A DNA stretch of 32,019 nucleotides from a virus. Of the stretch, positions 23,175 to 29,401 are shown piece after piece. The stretch spans positions 1 through 32,019 of IMG/VR virus record IMGVR_UViG_3300028044_000040; one strand, given 5' to 3'. Every line of letters begins with the position of its first letter. Position 1 is the stretch's first letter. The translations under genes were made by a program, and so were the position numbers. The notes below the pieces were generated by a model that worked only from the letters and a program-made list of their open reading frames with translations, ran no database searches and had not been told where the DNA came from.

Positions 23175-24194
23175 TAATAATTTTGCTTTGATTCCGCTGT
23201 AGGAATTTTCAACAAAATAGCTTGGATCCACTGAATCTATTTTTTTATCTACTACCAGATCATTAATATCCTTATATTTTTTGCCGTCATTTTCAGGCCA
23301 TATGAATACAGTTTCACCATTTTGTATGAGCTTCTCAGTTTTGTTTCTACTGGCACTATCTTTATATTGACTATCAAGAACCCAGATGCGCTTGTGGAAT
23401 TTAAATGAATTCAGCTGACTCTCTTGTAATGCGGAAAACATTGTGTGGCTATTCTCCTGAATTCCTGAAATTGCAGTGCCATTGCGCACAAAAAATGCAT
23501 CAATTGGGCCTTCAAAAATAAAGATATATTCTAAATCCGCATTTATGTTGTTAATGTTATACAGAGATTTTTCACCATTTATTTTGCTCAGATATTTGGG
23601 ATACAACCTCAGATCTTTATCATAAATAATTCTTGATTGATAGAAAATGACTTCATTTTCCTCATTATAAAAAGGTATTATGATTCTGTTCTTATGAACT
23701 CTATCATTTAATGATAAAAACAAAGATTTAGGTCTATTGATAGCGGTAATCATTCTTCTCTTCTCTAACAAGTGCAGTGCATCATTAACTGTCTTATTGT
23801 TGTTATAGTAATTAATCTGCATTTTATCGAACAGATCAATTGATTCAAGTGGCAGTCTCTCCACTTTAATAGGTTTTTGAATATCGCTTCTCTTGTCGTC
23901 CGTTAACGCTTCAAGAGGCAGAATCTCATAATTTTTCGATTCATTAATTATTTCAACAAAAGTAAGTCCGGAGACCTCTTGCACCCACTTGACAGTATCA
24001 CCATACCAACCGCAATTATGACAGCAAATCTTATTATCATCTACCAAATAAATGCATCTGCGTTTCTTGTTCCACGATTTTCCTTCTCTGCATATTGGAC
24101 AACCTGCCATGTATGTGTTACTAAATTTTTTAAATTTAGGGTAGCCAGCATACTGATAGAATTTTTGTACAATATATTCTTGGGGTATAACCAC
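23151..24194 (-). CDS. 61: DNA primase gp61-like
   Basis: A 347-residue primase (T4 gp61 has 342). An N-terminal zinc-binding domain has CPIC at 32-35 and CHNC at 58-61, followed by the WYGDTVKWV segment typical of DnaG-type zinc domains. A TOPRIM-like catalytic core follows: IFIFEGPIDAFF (Glu228, Asp232), IWVLDSQ (Asp274) and KDINDLV (308-314). It makes primers for lagging-strand synthesis as partner of the gp41 helicase encoded at 29727. The start is GTG at 24194, the only sensible start before the zinc domain. A promoter TTGAAT-N16-TATAAT ends 6 nt upstream. Confidence 0.92.
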   Translation of the reverse strand: MVIPQEYIVQKFYQYAGYPKFKKFSNTYMAGCPICREGKSWNKKRRCIYLVDDNKICCHNCGWYGDTVKWVQEVSGLTFVEIINESKNYEILPLEALTDDKRSDIQKPIKVERLPLESIDLFDKMQINYYNNNKTVNDALHLLEKRRMITAINRPKSLFLSLNDRVHKNRIIIPFYNEENEVIFYQSRIIYDKDLRLYPKYLSKINGEKSLYNINNINADLEYIFIFEGPIDAFFVRNGTAISGIQENSHTMFSALQESQLNSFKFHKRIWVLDSQYKDSASRNKTEKLIQNGETVFIWPENDGKKYKDINDLVVDKKIDSVDPSYFVENSYSGIKAKLLLSVISRN

Positions 24195-24200
24195 AAAAAT

Positions 24201-24228
24201 ATTATAAGTTATTTCTTTGGAGATTCAA
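24201..24228 (-). promoter_or_regulatory. Sigma-70-like promoter for primase
   Basis: TATAAT (24201-24206), 16-nt spacer, TTGAAT (24223-24228). The -10 ends 6 nt before the GTG, inside the end of the upstream small gene. Confidence 0.6.
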
Positions 24229-24394
24229 TATCTTTTACTGATACTAGGCCTTTGCGTATGAAAGCACCACTTGCAGGGTCAATATAATGTGCCTCAACTA
24301 TTTCCTTGTTACCGCGAATGAATGTTTTTAAGACAGGTCTGACAGGTTGTCCACTAATGGGTGAAGTAATAGGACGAGGGTCAATAAGATCCAT
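24209..24394 (-). CDS. Small unknown protein
   Basis: A 61-residue protein of unknown family. It reads as an extended, proline-containing start (DPRPITSPISGQPVRP) followed by strands (LKTFIRGNKEIVEAHYI, GAFIRKGLVSV), perhaps a small beta protein. The ATG lies one base after the stop of the gene upstream, with AAAGG about 6 nt before it as a modest Shine-Dalgarno, so it is probably co-translated with that gene. It contains the primase promoter in its 3' end. Confidence 0.55.
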   Translation of the reverse strand: MDLIDPRPITSPISGQPVRPVLKTFIRGNKEIVEAHYIDPASGAFIRKGLVSVKDIESPKK

Positions 24395-24395
24395 A

Positions 24396-24605
24396 TTAAA
24401 CCTTTCTCAAGGCTGCGGAAAGCTTCTTTTTAAAATCCTCTGTAAACTTTGCAACATATGAATCAAGCGCAGTGTTTGCAGCCTCAACACCTTTGCTATT
24501 GATAATATTTTGAATAGCATTTACATCGCAAAAAACTGTAAATGATTCCACATCCTTGTTTTTATCTTTCTCAGACCTAAAAGTTGTTTCAATAATTAAA
24601 TTCAT
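24396..24605 (-). CDS. Small unknown late protein
   Basis: A 69-residue protein: one strand (NLIIETTFRS), a strand VESFTVFCDV, then helices (AIQNIINSKGVEAANTALDSY and FTEDFKKKLSAALRK). No family recognised. It stands out because it lies among replication genes yet has an exact TATAAATA box 5 nt before its ATG, one of only three exact copies in the window. With the 61-residue gene downstream it forms a small late unit inside an otherwise early region. Confidence 0.62.
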   Translation of the reverse strand: MNLIIETTFRSEKDKNKDVESFTVFCDVNAIQNIINSKGVEAANTALDSYVAKFTEDFKKKLSAALRKV

Positions 24606-24610
24606 AGAAC

Positions 24611-24618
24611 TATTTATA
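24611..24618 (-). promoter_or_regulatory. T4-type late promoter box within the replication cluster
   Basis: Exact TATAAATA on the minus strand, 5 nt (GTTCT) before the ATG at 24605. Confidence 0.7.
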
Positions 24619-24627
24619 CCACCTTAA

Positions 24628-24909
24628 TTATTTATCAATAGTCTTATTTGCTTTGTACTGTTTTTGACATATATTATAGATGTCTTTAGGTAGCTTATTG
24701 ACGACATCCAGTATCTTTTCTTTTAATCCAGTATCAAATTTCTCAATAGGCACCTGTCTGATTTGCATGGCTGGTAGTGATAAAAAATAATACTCTGTAT
24801 CTTGTTGTTCCATAAAAACAAACATTTCGCCCAAGTATTTACCTCCGCAAACAGCATATACATGACGCGCACGAGGATGTTTACCTAAAAAACTAAAAAG
24901 TTTTTTCAT
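24628..24909 (-). CDS. Small unknown protein
   Basis: A protein of 93 residues from the ATG at 24909, unrecognised; a longer frame from an ATG at 24945 would overlap the epimerase gene by 53 bases. I prefer the inner start, MKKLFSFLGKHPRAR, because the overlap is then 17 bases. Strands HVYAVCGGKYLGEMFVFME and TEYYFLSLPAMQIRQVP are followed by a basic helical end. It lies between the epimerase and two small genes and is likely expressed with the epimerase. Function unknown. Confidence 0.58.
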   Translation of the reverse strand: MKKLFSFLGKHPRARHVYAVCGGKYLGEMFVFMEQQDTEYYFLSLPAMQIRQVPIEKFDTGLKEKILDVVNKLPKDIYNICQKQYKANKTIDK

Positions 24910-25777
24910 GGGAAAGTTTCTCAATACTAGATAGCAGTGTTTCATGCACCGGTGGCAAATCCAAATCGAGATCAGCTATTTTTTTGGTGGATAATACACA
25001 ATTGGAACGATTTGCTTTTAGTTGTAAGTTTTCAATATCTACAAATTTCCAATTTTTATTGATAATGTTATTTTTTGAAAGTAACTGAACTATCTCCTTT
25101 GCATCAATTCCACCTGGGTTGACCACATTGTATATATCAGGGTTTGTCTTGTAAAATTCGTGAACTATGAATTTATTAATAAAGACTGACAAATCATCAA
25201 GAGATGTTAAGCTGTTTTTAAATGATATGAGATTATCATAGTTTATAATTTTATTAATGATATTGCGTTCAGAAGAATATGAGCAGAATGGCATACGTAT
25301 TCTGAGGATTGACGAATTTGTCTTTGTATAAAGCATTTCAGCAAGATGTTTTGTTTTAGAATAAAAACTGCTAGCATTGGAATACATTCCAAAATTCGGA
25401 ACGTCATCTTCTGTGTAGTCTTTCTCGTAACCACTGTAAATACACCCACTTGACACATTGATGAGATAGTGTTTATATTTTTGGCAGAAGTTGCTCAAAA
25501 AAATAGGTAATTTAGTATTGTATTCCACACAAATTTCTTTGTTTAACTCACATGCATCAACATTGGGTCTGCCTGTGTATCCAGAGCAATTAATAAACAC
25601 AATGTCATTCTCTGGATAACAATGAAGCTCTCTTAGAAATTTTTTTAATGCAATTTCATTAAAATAGTCAACTTCTTTCCTATCAACTATGACTGTATGA
25701 AGATTGAACCATTTTTTAAAATGATTGAAAATATGGTTGCCGACAAAGCCTTTGCCAAGAATTATTATGTTTTTCAC
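24893..25777 (-). CDS. NAD(P)-dependent sugar epimerase/reductase (extended SDR, RmlD-like)
   Basis: A 294-residue extended short-chain dehydrogenase. The Rossmann motif is GKGFVG (8-13), FINCSGYTGRPNVDACE lies at 62-77, the Ser109/Ser110 pair in NVSSGCIYSG provides the catalytic Ser region, and Y-S-K-T-K (139-143) is the YxxxK pair. The closest general match is the dTDP-4-dehydrorhamnose reductase/UDP-sugar epimerase group. It would act on a nucleotide sugar, perhaps to modify host surface glycan, phage DNA or virion glycans. Substrate cannot be told from sequence. The start is GTG at 25777, in the foot of a 19-base inverted repeat. It is an auxiliary metabolic gene inserted among replication genes. 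Confidence 0.85.
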   Translation of the reverse strand: MKNIIILGKGFVGNHIFNHFKKWFNLHTVIVDRKEVDYFNEIALKKFLRELHCYPENDIVFINCSGYTGRPNVDACELNKEICVEYNTKLPIFLSNFCQKYKHYLINVSSGCIYSGYEKDYTEDDVPNFGMYSNASSFYSKTKHLAEMLYTKTNSSILRIRMPFCSYSSERNIINKIINYDNLISFKNSLTSLDDLSVFINKFIVHEFYKTNPDIYNVVNPGGIDAKEIVQLLSKNNIINKNWKFVDIENLQLKANRSNCVLSTKKIADLDLDLPPVHETLLSSIEKLSHEKTF

Positions 25778-25795
25778 TAATATAGTTTATATTAG
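25777..25795. repeat. 19-base inverted repeat at the epimerase start
   Basis: CTAATATA, GTT, TATATTAG (plus strand): a perfect 8-3-8 dyad whose edge touches the GTG start at 25777. In the mRNA it would form a hairpin closing on the start codon; as DNA it could be an operator. Five T follow on the plus strand, but no plus-strand gene ends here. Confidence 0.45.
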
Positions 25796-25798
25796 TTT

Positions 25799-26131
25799 TT
25801 ATAAATCTCCACGATCATCATCTCTCTCGCGTGTGCTGTATATAAATTTGTTAATCAGTGTGCCAAGAGAATCAGCTTCTTGCTGATTATGAGCAAAAAT
25901 AGTTTGCACAGGTTCGCCATCACAATTGTATCCCAGAAGAATAAAACTATTTAAATATTCCGATATTGTAGAATTTAGTGCATCTAAATCTTTTTTCAAA
26001 GCGGTTTTGTTAGTTATCTCTTCTTTTAAAAAGTTAATTAACGCTTTGTGAGTGAGCTCTTTAACCTCTTTGTTCTCATTTGGGTTAAAGTTGTTTAGAT
26101 TGCTATCAGGAGGATTGCTTTTGCTCATCAT
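25799..26131 (-). CDS. Small unknown protein
   Basis: A 110-residue, charged, soluble protein: a disordered Asn/Pro-rich start, a long helix (about 25-65, LTHKALINFLKEEI ... LDALNSTISEYLN) and a short end (FILLGYNCDGEPVQTIF ... DSLGTLINKFIY). The compact helix-turn-strand pattern recurs in small T4-like phage proteins of unknown role. Two consecutive Met codons open the gene. AATAAATA lies 3 nt before the first and 6 nt before the second, so the second Met fits the rule seen elsewhere. It overlaps the upstream gene by 26 bases. Confidence 0.62.
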   Translation of the reverse strand: MMSKSNPPDSNLNNFNPNENKEVKELTHKALINFLKEEITNKTALKKDLDALNSTISEYLNSFILLGYNCDGEPVQTIFAHNQQEADSLGTLINKFIYSTRERDDDRGDL

Positions 26132-26480
26132 ATTTATTTATTCTCTGACGAAGATATCTGATGCGTCCTGGATAATCAACATTATTAGATACACCGCTTT
26201 TTAATAAAAAGTTAATGATTACTTCTATGCTATCAGTTGCTATGTAGAAATTCTTTTGAATGCGTCTACCTCCATCATTCATTTCAAATAAAACTTCATT
26301 TATATTGCTTTTATTGAAATAGCATGTTATGAAGACTGAAGCTTCAGTTGGATTAACTATAATAGTCCACTGACGTGGATCAGATTTAGCATACACATTA
26401 AAAACCTTCAAAACAACAAAACCATTGTCTTTAAGACGTTTTATGAAATAACTGGGTGTTCTTAATTTATTTTTACTCAT
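26106..26480 (-). CDS. Unknown protein downstream of the sliding clamp
   Basis: A 124-residue basic protein: a helix (PSYFIKRLKDNGFVVLKVF), a W-containing strand region (RQWTIIVNPTEASVFITCYF) and a second alpha/beta part (NFYIATDSIEVIINFLLKSG), ending in a basic tail with RIRYLRQRINK. TAATG coupling to the clamp gene suggests a replication-linked job, possibly nucleic-acid binding. T4 RegA has similar length and lies in the same gene cluster, but no RegA residues match by eye. Unknown. Confidence 0.62.
   Translation of the reverse strand: MSKNKLRTPSYFIKRLKDNGFVVLKVFNVYAKSDPRQWTIIVNPTEASVFITCYFNKSNINEVLFEMNDGGRRIQKNFYIATDSIEVIINFLLKSGVSNNVDYPGRIRYLRQRINKYDEQKQSS
26135..26142 (-). promoter_or_regulatory. 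Late promoter box for the gene at 26131
   Basis: AATAAATA on the minus strand; 3 nt before the first ATG and 6 nt before the second. Lies in the 3' end of the upstream gene. Confidence 0.45.
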
Positions 26481-27211
26481 TAGTTTGTTAAAGCAGATAT
26501 AATAAACTTAAACGAAGTATTTTCTTGATTTAAATCCAGTACACCAACACCCATCTTTGTTATAAGGTTGAATTGTATGTCTTTGAACTTCATAGAAGAA
26601 ATTATTCTAAATATCTCAAAATTCAACGGTATAGGGACTGCAAACTGTGTACCATCATAATTATTAGAAATCTCAATACCGTAAGAATCAATGTTGGGAC
26701 GTGTTTTGTCTGTGAGTTCACCGAAAACAGATCCATTCTTAACACTTAAATATATCTTATTTGACTCAGTAGTGATCGTGCTACCCTTAATAAGGCTGAG
26801 AATTGTATTCTGTAATAGTGTGAATTTACCGTCAAACTCTAATGCATTAATTTTATCAATATTTACTTTTGGTGAAGAAATGATATTATCGTCATACAAG
26901 TGGTATTTGAATCTGATGGTATTAGATGTGTAGCCTATAAAATTAGATGAGACATCCAATTCGAACGCAGATGGCTCAATGCATGAGATGACACGGTTAA
27001 GTTTTTTTAGATCTGGTATGTTTAGTGTCTTTTTTATATCTATATTTGTGTCATTGAAGGTGCTGCTAACAATAATAGTATTATCACTAGTTGCAATGAG
27101 TGTTGAAATTTTTCCCTTGTCGATATTAATAACAGCGCTATCAACTACACGGCTAAGCGGTGATAAAAAGTTATTAACAAATTTATCTTTATCACTTATT
27201 AAAAGCTTCAT
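26480..27211 (-). CDS. 45: Sliding clamp gp45-like
   Basis: A 243-residue processivity clamp (T4 gp45 has 228). It shows the two-domain beta/PCNA-like layout: an N-terminal helix (DKFVNNFLSPLSRVVDSAVI), then ATSDNTIIVSSTF, LNIPDLKKLNRVISCIEP and RFKYHLYDDNII at the domain link, and a C-terminal domain with the SNNYDGTQFAVPIPLNFEIF and SFKFIISALTN strands. It tethers the polymerase and, in T4, also activates late transcription with gp33 and gp55. That is relevant because late-type boxes are abundant here. It has its own promoter TTGATT-N17-TATAAT, 5 nt before the ATG. Confidence 0.88.
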   Translation of the reverse strand: MKLLISDKDKFVNNFLSPLSRVVDSAVINIDKGKISTLIATSDNTIIVSSTFNDTNIDIKKTLNIPDLKKLNRVISCIEPSAFELDVSSNFIGYTSNTIRFKYHLYDDNIISSPKVNIDKINALEFDGKFTLLQNTILSLIKGSTITTESNKIYLSVKNGSVFGELTDKTRPNIDSYGIEISNNYDGTQFAVPIPLNFEIFRIISSMKFKDIQFNLITKMGVGVLDLNQENTSFKFIISALTN

Positions 27212-27216
27212 AACAT

Positions 27217-27245
27217 ATTATAATGTAAACGAGTAGCTAAATCAA
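27217..27245 (-). promoter_or_regulatory. Sigma-70-like promoter for the sliding clamp
   Basis: TATAAT (27217-27222), 17-nt spacer, TTGATT (27240-27245). The -10 ends 5 nt before the ATG. Confidence 0.65.
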
Positions 27246-27656
27246 TTATTTTTTAAGTTGCCCAACTAGCCGATCTAATTTAATCTCCAGAGAATCGAGT
27301 TTATCAAAAATTAGTTTTGCATAATTGCAGTTATTAAAGTCAAACTCAAGTTGATTTGGATCATAGAATGCATCAGTGCTCATCCCAGTATTACTCACGG
27401 ACAATTGAATTTGTTGTGCAAGAGCTGGCTGAACGTTAATGCCCGGGTTAGCCGAATTAACAGGGGATGGAATTGGTGTCGATACACCAACGCTTTCTAT
27501 GATCTGCTCTGGTCTTAATGTTAAGCCCTGAAGACTATTACTCTTTGAAATAATATTCCTATCCAACTCTTTCATTTCACCCATGAGATGCTGTCCCATG
27601 AACTGAATGGTTGTAAGTTTTATTTCTTCAGGTGTTAACTCTCTGAATGTATCCAT
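27246..27656 (-). CDS. Unknown protein between gp32 and the clamp, with a clamp-binding-like motif
   Basis: A 136-residue protein: a helical start (TPEEIKLTTIQFMGQHLMGEMKE region), a long proline/serine-rich, probably disordered middle (about 50-95), and a short C-terminal helix (AKLIFDKLDSLEIKLDRLVGQL). Just before that helix is NQLEFDF, which resembles the QL-x-L-F peptide by which proteins dock on bacterial and phage clamps. With the clamp gene next to it, a clamp-associated role is a fair guess but unproven. I saw no match to T4 gp33 or gp59. Confidence 0.6.
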   Translation of the reverse strand: MDTFRELTPEEIKLTTIQFMGQHLMGEMKELDRNIISKSNSLQGLTLRPEQIIESVGVSTPIPSPVNSANPGINVQPALAQQIQLSVSNTGMSTDAFYDPNQLEFDFNNCNYAKLIFDKLDSLEIKLDRLVGQLKK

Positions 27657-27659
27657 TGA

Positions 27660-28523
27660 TTATAGGTCTTTGAGCAACTCGTTAATTGAGTCATCTTCAG
27701 AAGACTTATTAGAAGAGATTTTCACACTCTTAGTTGGAGCAACACTTGGAACTGGAGCTGAAACTTTAACCTCAGTATGAACAACAGGCATGCTTATGCT
27801 CTCATCATCAGCATCCTTTGTTGCATAATAATGTGTATCCATGAGGCTCTTGAGCTCATCATAACTCTTTGCAGTTACATATGATTCCAGGTCAAAAGCA
27901 CCCTTATAGACTTTATCATAGCTATCGTCGTCCAGCCCTTCAATCTCTTTGGGTGTTGTAAACTTTGATGAAACATAAGTAGGATAATCACCTTGCTTTT
28001 CCACTTTAATGCGCAGGTTGCATCCCTTTGGAGACAGATCAAAAATTCTCGGGCCAAGCTCTGAAGCTTCTTCGCCTTCAATGGCCTCCATGATTACTTT
28101 GTGCAGTTGACGACCAAAACGAAGAATTTTCACCTTGTTATTATTTTCAGCATTAACTGGATCGTTAACAACATAACAATTCACAAGCCAACGTTCTGTA
28201 CGATTAATAGCTTTAGCTCTTTCTTTCTCTTTTTCAGTGCCTGTGCGAAGAACCTTATAACGTTCTTCAGCAATAGGGTCTCTTTGATTCCATGTGGATG
28301 GGCTTACTGCAGTGATGAGTTGACCGGTGGCAAAGCTATTCCAACCATAAGAATAATAGTGTAAAAACGTTTTAGTTGGGTCCTTTATATTGGGAAGCAA
28401 TCTTACATTGTAGGTATTTCCTACTTCTGTGCGGATAAAATCCTTTGCACTGGATGACTTTTCGTTATTTTTGGAAAGAGCACCTTTGATGCTCTCAAAC
28501 ATGGATGTTGTAAATGTACTCAT
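27660..28523 (-). CDS. 32: Single-stranded DNA-binding protein gp32-like
   Basis: A 287-residue ssDNA-binding protein (T4 gp32 has 301). N-terminal basic segment; core strands including TYNVRLLPNIKD, RWLVNCYVVNDPVNAENNNKV and ILRFGRQLHKVI, matching the T4 block 'YWANILVVKDP...EGKVF.YRFGKKIWDKI'; and an acidic C-terminal tail (SSEDDSINELLKDL) used for partner binding. The T4 zinc site is absent: where T4 has a Cys-rich loop ending CPVC, this protein has SPSTWNQRDP, without cysteine. A promoter TTGATT-N16-TATTAT ends 6 nt before the ATG. A strong hairpin lies 52 nt upstream. Confidence 0.85.
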   Translation of the reverse strand: MSTFTTSMFESIKGALSKNNEKSSSAKDFIRTEVGNTYNVRLLPNIKDPTKTFLHYYSYGWNSFATGQLITAVSPSTWNQRDPIAEERYKVLRTGTEKEKERAKAINRTERWLVNCYVVNDPVNAENNNKVKILRFGRQLHKVIMEAIEGEEASELGPRIFDLSPKGCNLRIKVEKQGDYPTYVSSKFTTPKEIEGLDDDSYDKVYKGAFDLESYVTAKSYDELKSLMDTHYYATKDADDESISMPVVHTEVKVSAPVPSVAPTKSVKISSNKSSEDDSINELLKDL

Positions 28524-28529
28524 AAACTA

Positions 28530-28557
28530 ATAATAACAGATATAATATATAAATCAA
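28530..28557 (-). promoter_or_regulatory. Sigma-70-like promoter for gp32
   Basis: TATTAT (28530-28535), 16-nt spacer, TTGATT (28552-28557). The -10 ends 6 nt before the ATG at 28523. Confidence 0.5.
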
Positions 28558-29195
28558 CTCTTTTTCATAATTTTCTCTAAACCCATGGTAACAAGGTTTA
28601 GAGCTTTTTTTGAATTATATAGTTTGGTTCTAAAGAGAGAGGCTTTATTGTAGAGATCCTCATTAATAGTAAATTTAACAATATCGGGACTAATACTCTT
28701 TAGAACAGTGTCAAAATTAGAAAAGCCAAATAAAGTATAGTAATTTATTTTATGGTCTCTTAAGTGAAGCAAAAATGAATGCTGATTGTTGGTTTTGTTG
28801 TTTATGTAGTTTTTTATGTCAATGTTGCTCTCGTTGCAGAAATTTTTAATAAAGATTAATGAATTTTTAATACTATTTAATTGTTCGTCAGAATCCGGAT
28901 CCTGATTAATTTTATTTTTTTGAAAAAGAGTATAAGCTTTTGTAGCTTTGAGTGTGGTAAAGTATTCAATTGGAAAAAAATTTTCGTCTTTATACAATGT
29001 GTAGGGTGCACTGAAAAATTCATCCATTGAAATATTTGGAAACCTTTTAAAGAATGAGCTTAATTTTTTAAGAGATATAAATTTTACTTCGTCAAGCTTG
29101 TTGAAATCTTTTCTGTAGTTAAAGGGTAGATTTTTTGAAGCGCGGGAGGCTCTTAAAAATGAATTGTATATGTGTTTGTCAAAATTAGTAATCAA
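28554..29195 (-). CDS. Possible helicase loader, gp59-like by position
   Basis: A 213-residue helical protein directly upstream of gp32, where T4 has gene 59 (217 residues). A C-terminal segment, HLRDHKINYYTLFGFSNF, resembles the T4 gp59 stretch LLQSNIISFETFILLDSF in spacing and hydrophobic pattern, and the overall helix-rich build fits. The N-terminal half (STMDEFF-like NISMDEFFSAPYTLYKDEN) shows no convincing match. The start is TTG at 29195, overlapping the bS21 stop (TTGA); no ATG fits better. If correct it would load gp41 at gp32-coated forks; an unrelated replication accessory protein is the alternative. Confidence 0.5.
   Translation of the reverse strand: MITNFDKHIYNSFLRASRASKNLPFNYRKDFNKLDEVKFISLKKLSSFFKRFPNISMDEFFSAPYTLYKDENFFPIEYFTTLKATKAYTLFQKNKINQDPDSDEQLNSIKNSLIFIKNFCNESNIDIKNYINNKTNNQHSFLLHLRDHKINYYTLFGFSNFDTVLKSISPDIVKFTINEDLYNKASLFRTKLYNSKKALNLVTMGLEKIMKKS
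28575..28603 (-). promoter_or_regulatory. Hairpin upstream of gp32, candidate translational operator
   Basis: A perfect 9-base stem (CTCTAAACC ... GGTTTAGAG) with an 11-base loop, ending 52 nt before the gp32 ATG, followed by an AT-only-looking unstructured leader. T4 gp32 represses its own mRNA by binding a pseudoknot and AU-rich leader at a similar distance. No pseudoknot partner for the loop is visible. Confidence 0.45.
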
Positions 29196-29401
29196 GTAAA
29201 TCTTCTCTTATGGGCTAGCTGAACCTTTAGCTTTCTTCTTTGAGAAGGCGTTAAAAATCGTCTCCTCAACCTAAGGTCATCCAGGACGCCGCTTGTAATA
29301 ACTTGCCTACTGAACTTGGTGTACATTCTATCAAAATACTGTTTGTCGGTACATTTCTTTGAATCTAAAGTAACTGCTGCATTTATATTTAGTTGTTTCA
29401 T
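29192..29401 (-). CDS. rpsU: Phage-encoded ribosomal protein bS21
   Basis: A 69-residue, strongly basic protein. Residues 24-69 follow the bS21 pattern: FDRMYTKFSRQVITSGVL (the 'L.RFKRKVE.SGIL' helix), DDLRLRRRFLTPSQRRK (the '.E.RRR..YEKPS..RRRK' segment) and a basic end AHKRR. Length is right for the family (about 55-75). bS21 sits at the small-subunit platform near the 3' end of 16S rRNA and takes part in initiation. Phage copies are known from large environmental phages. The gene overlaps neighbours by ATGA and TTGA within the gp41-gp32 transcript, so it is likely made early or mid-infection. Confidence 0.82.
   Translation of the reverse strand: MKQLNINAAVTLDSKKCTDKQYFDRMYTKFSRQVITSGVLDDLRLRRRFLTPSQRRKLKVQLAHKRRFT

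Noticed and set aside
26106-26480. RegA translational repressor
   Set aside because: Length and neighbourhood fit T4 RegA, but no RegA motif could be matched.
28575-28611. Plus-strand intrinsic terminator (9-base stem then C and seven T)
   Set aside because: The structure is excellent, but no plus-strand gene lies upstream of it. Its place before gp32 on the minus strand makes an mRNA element more likely. It could still stop antisense transcription.
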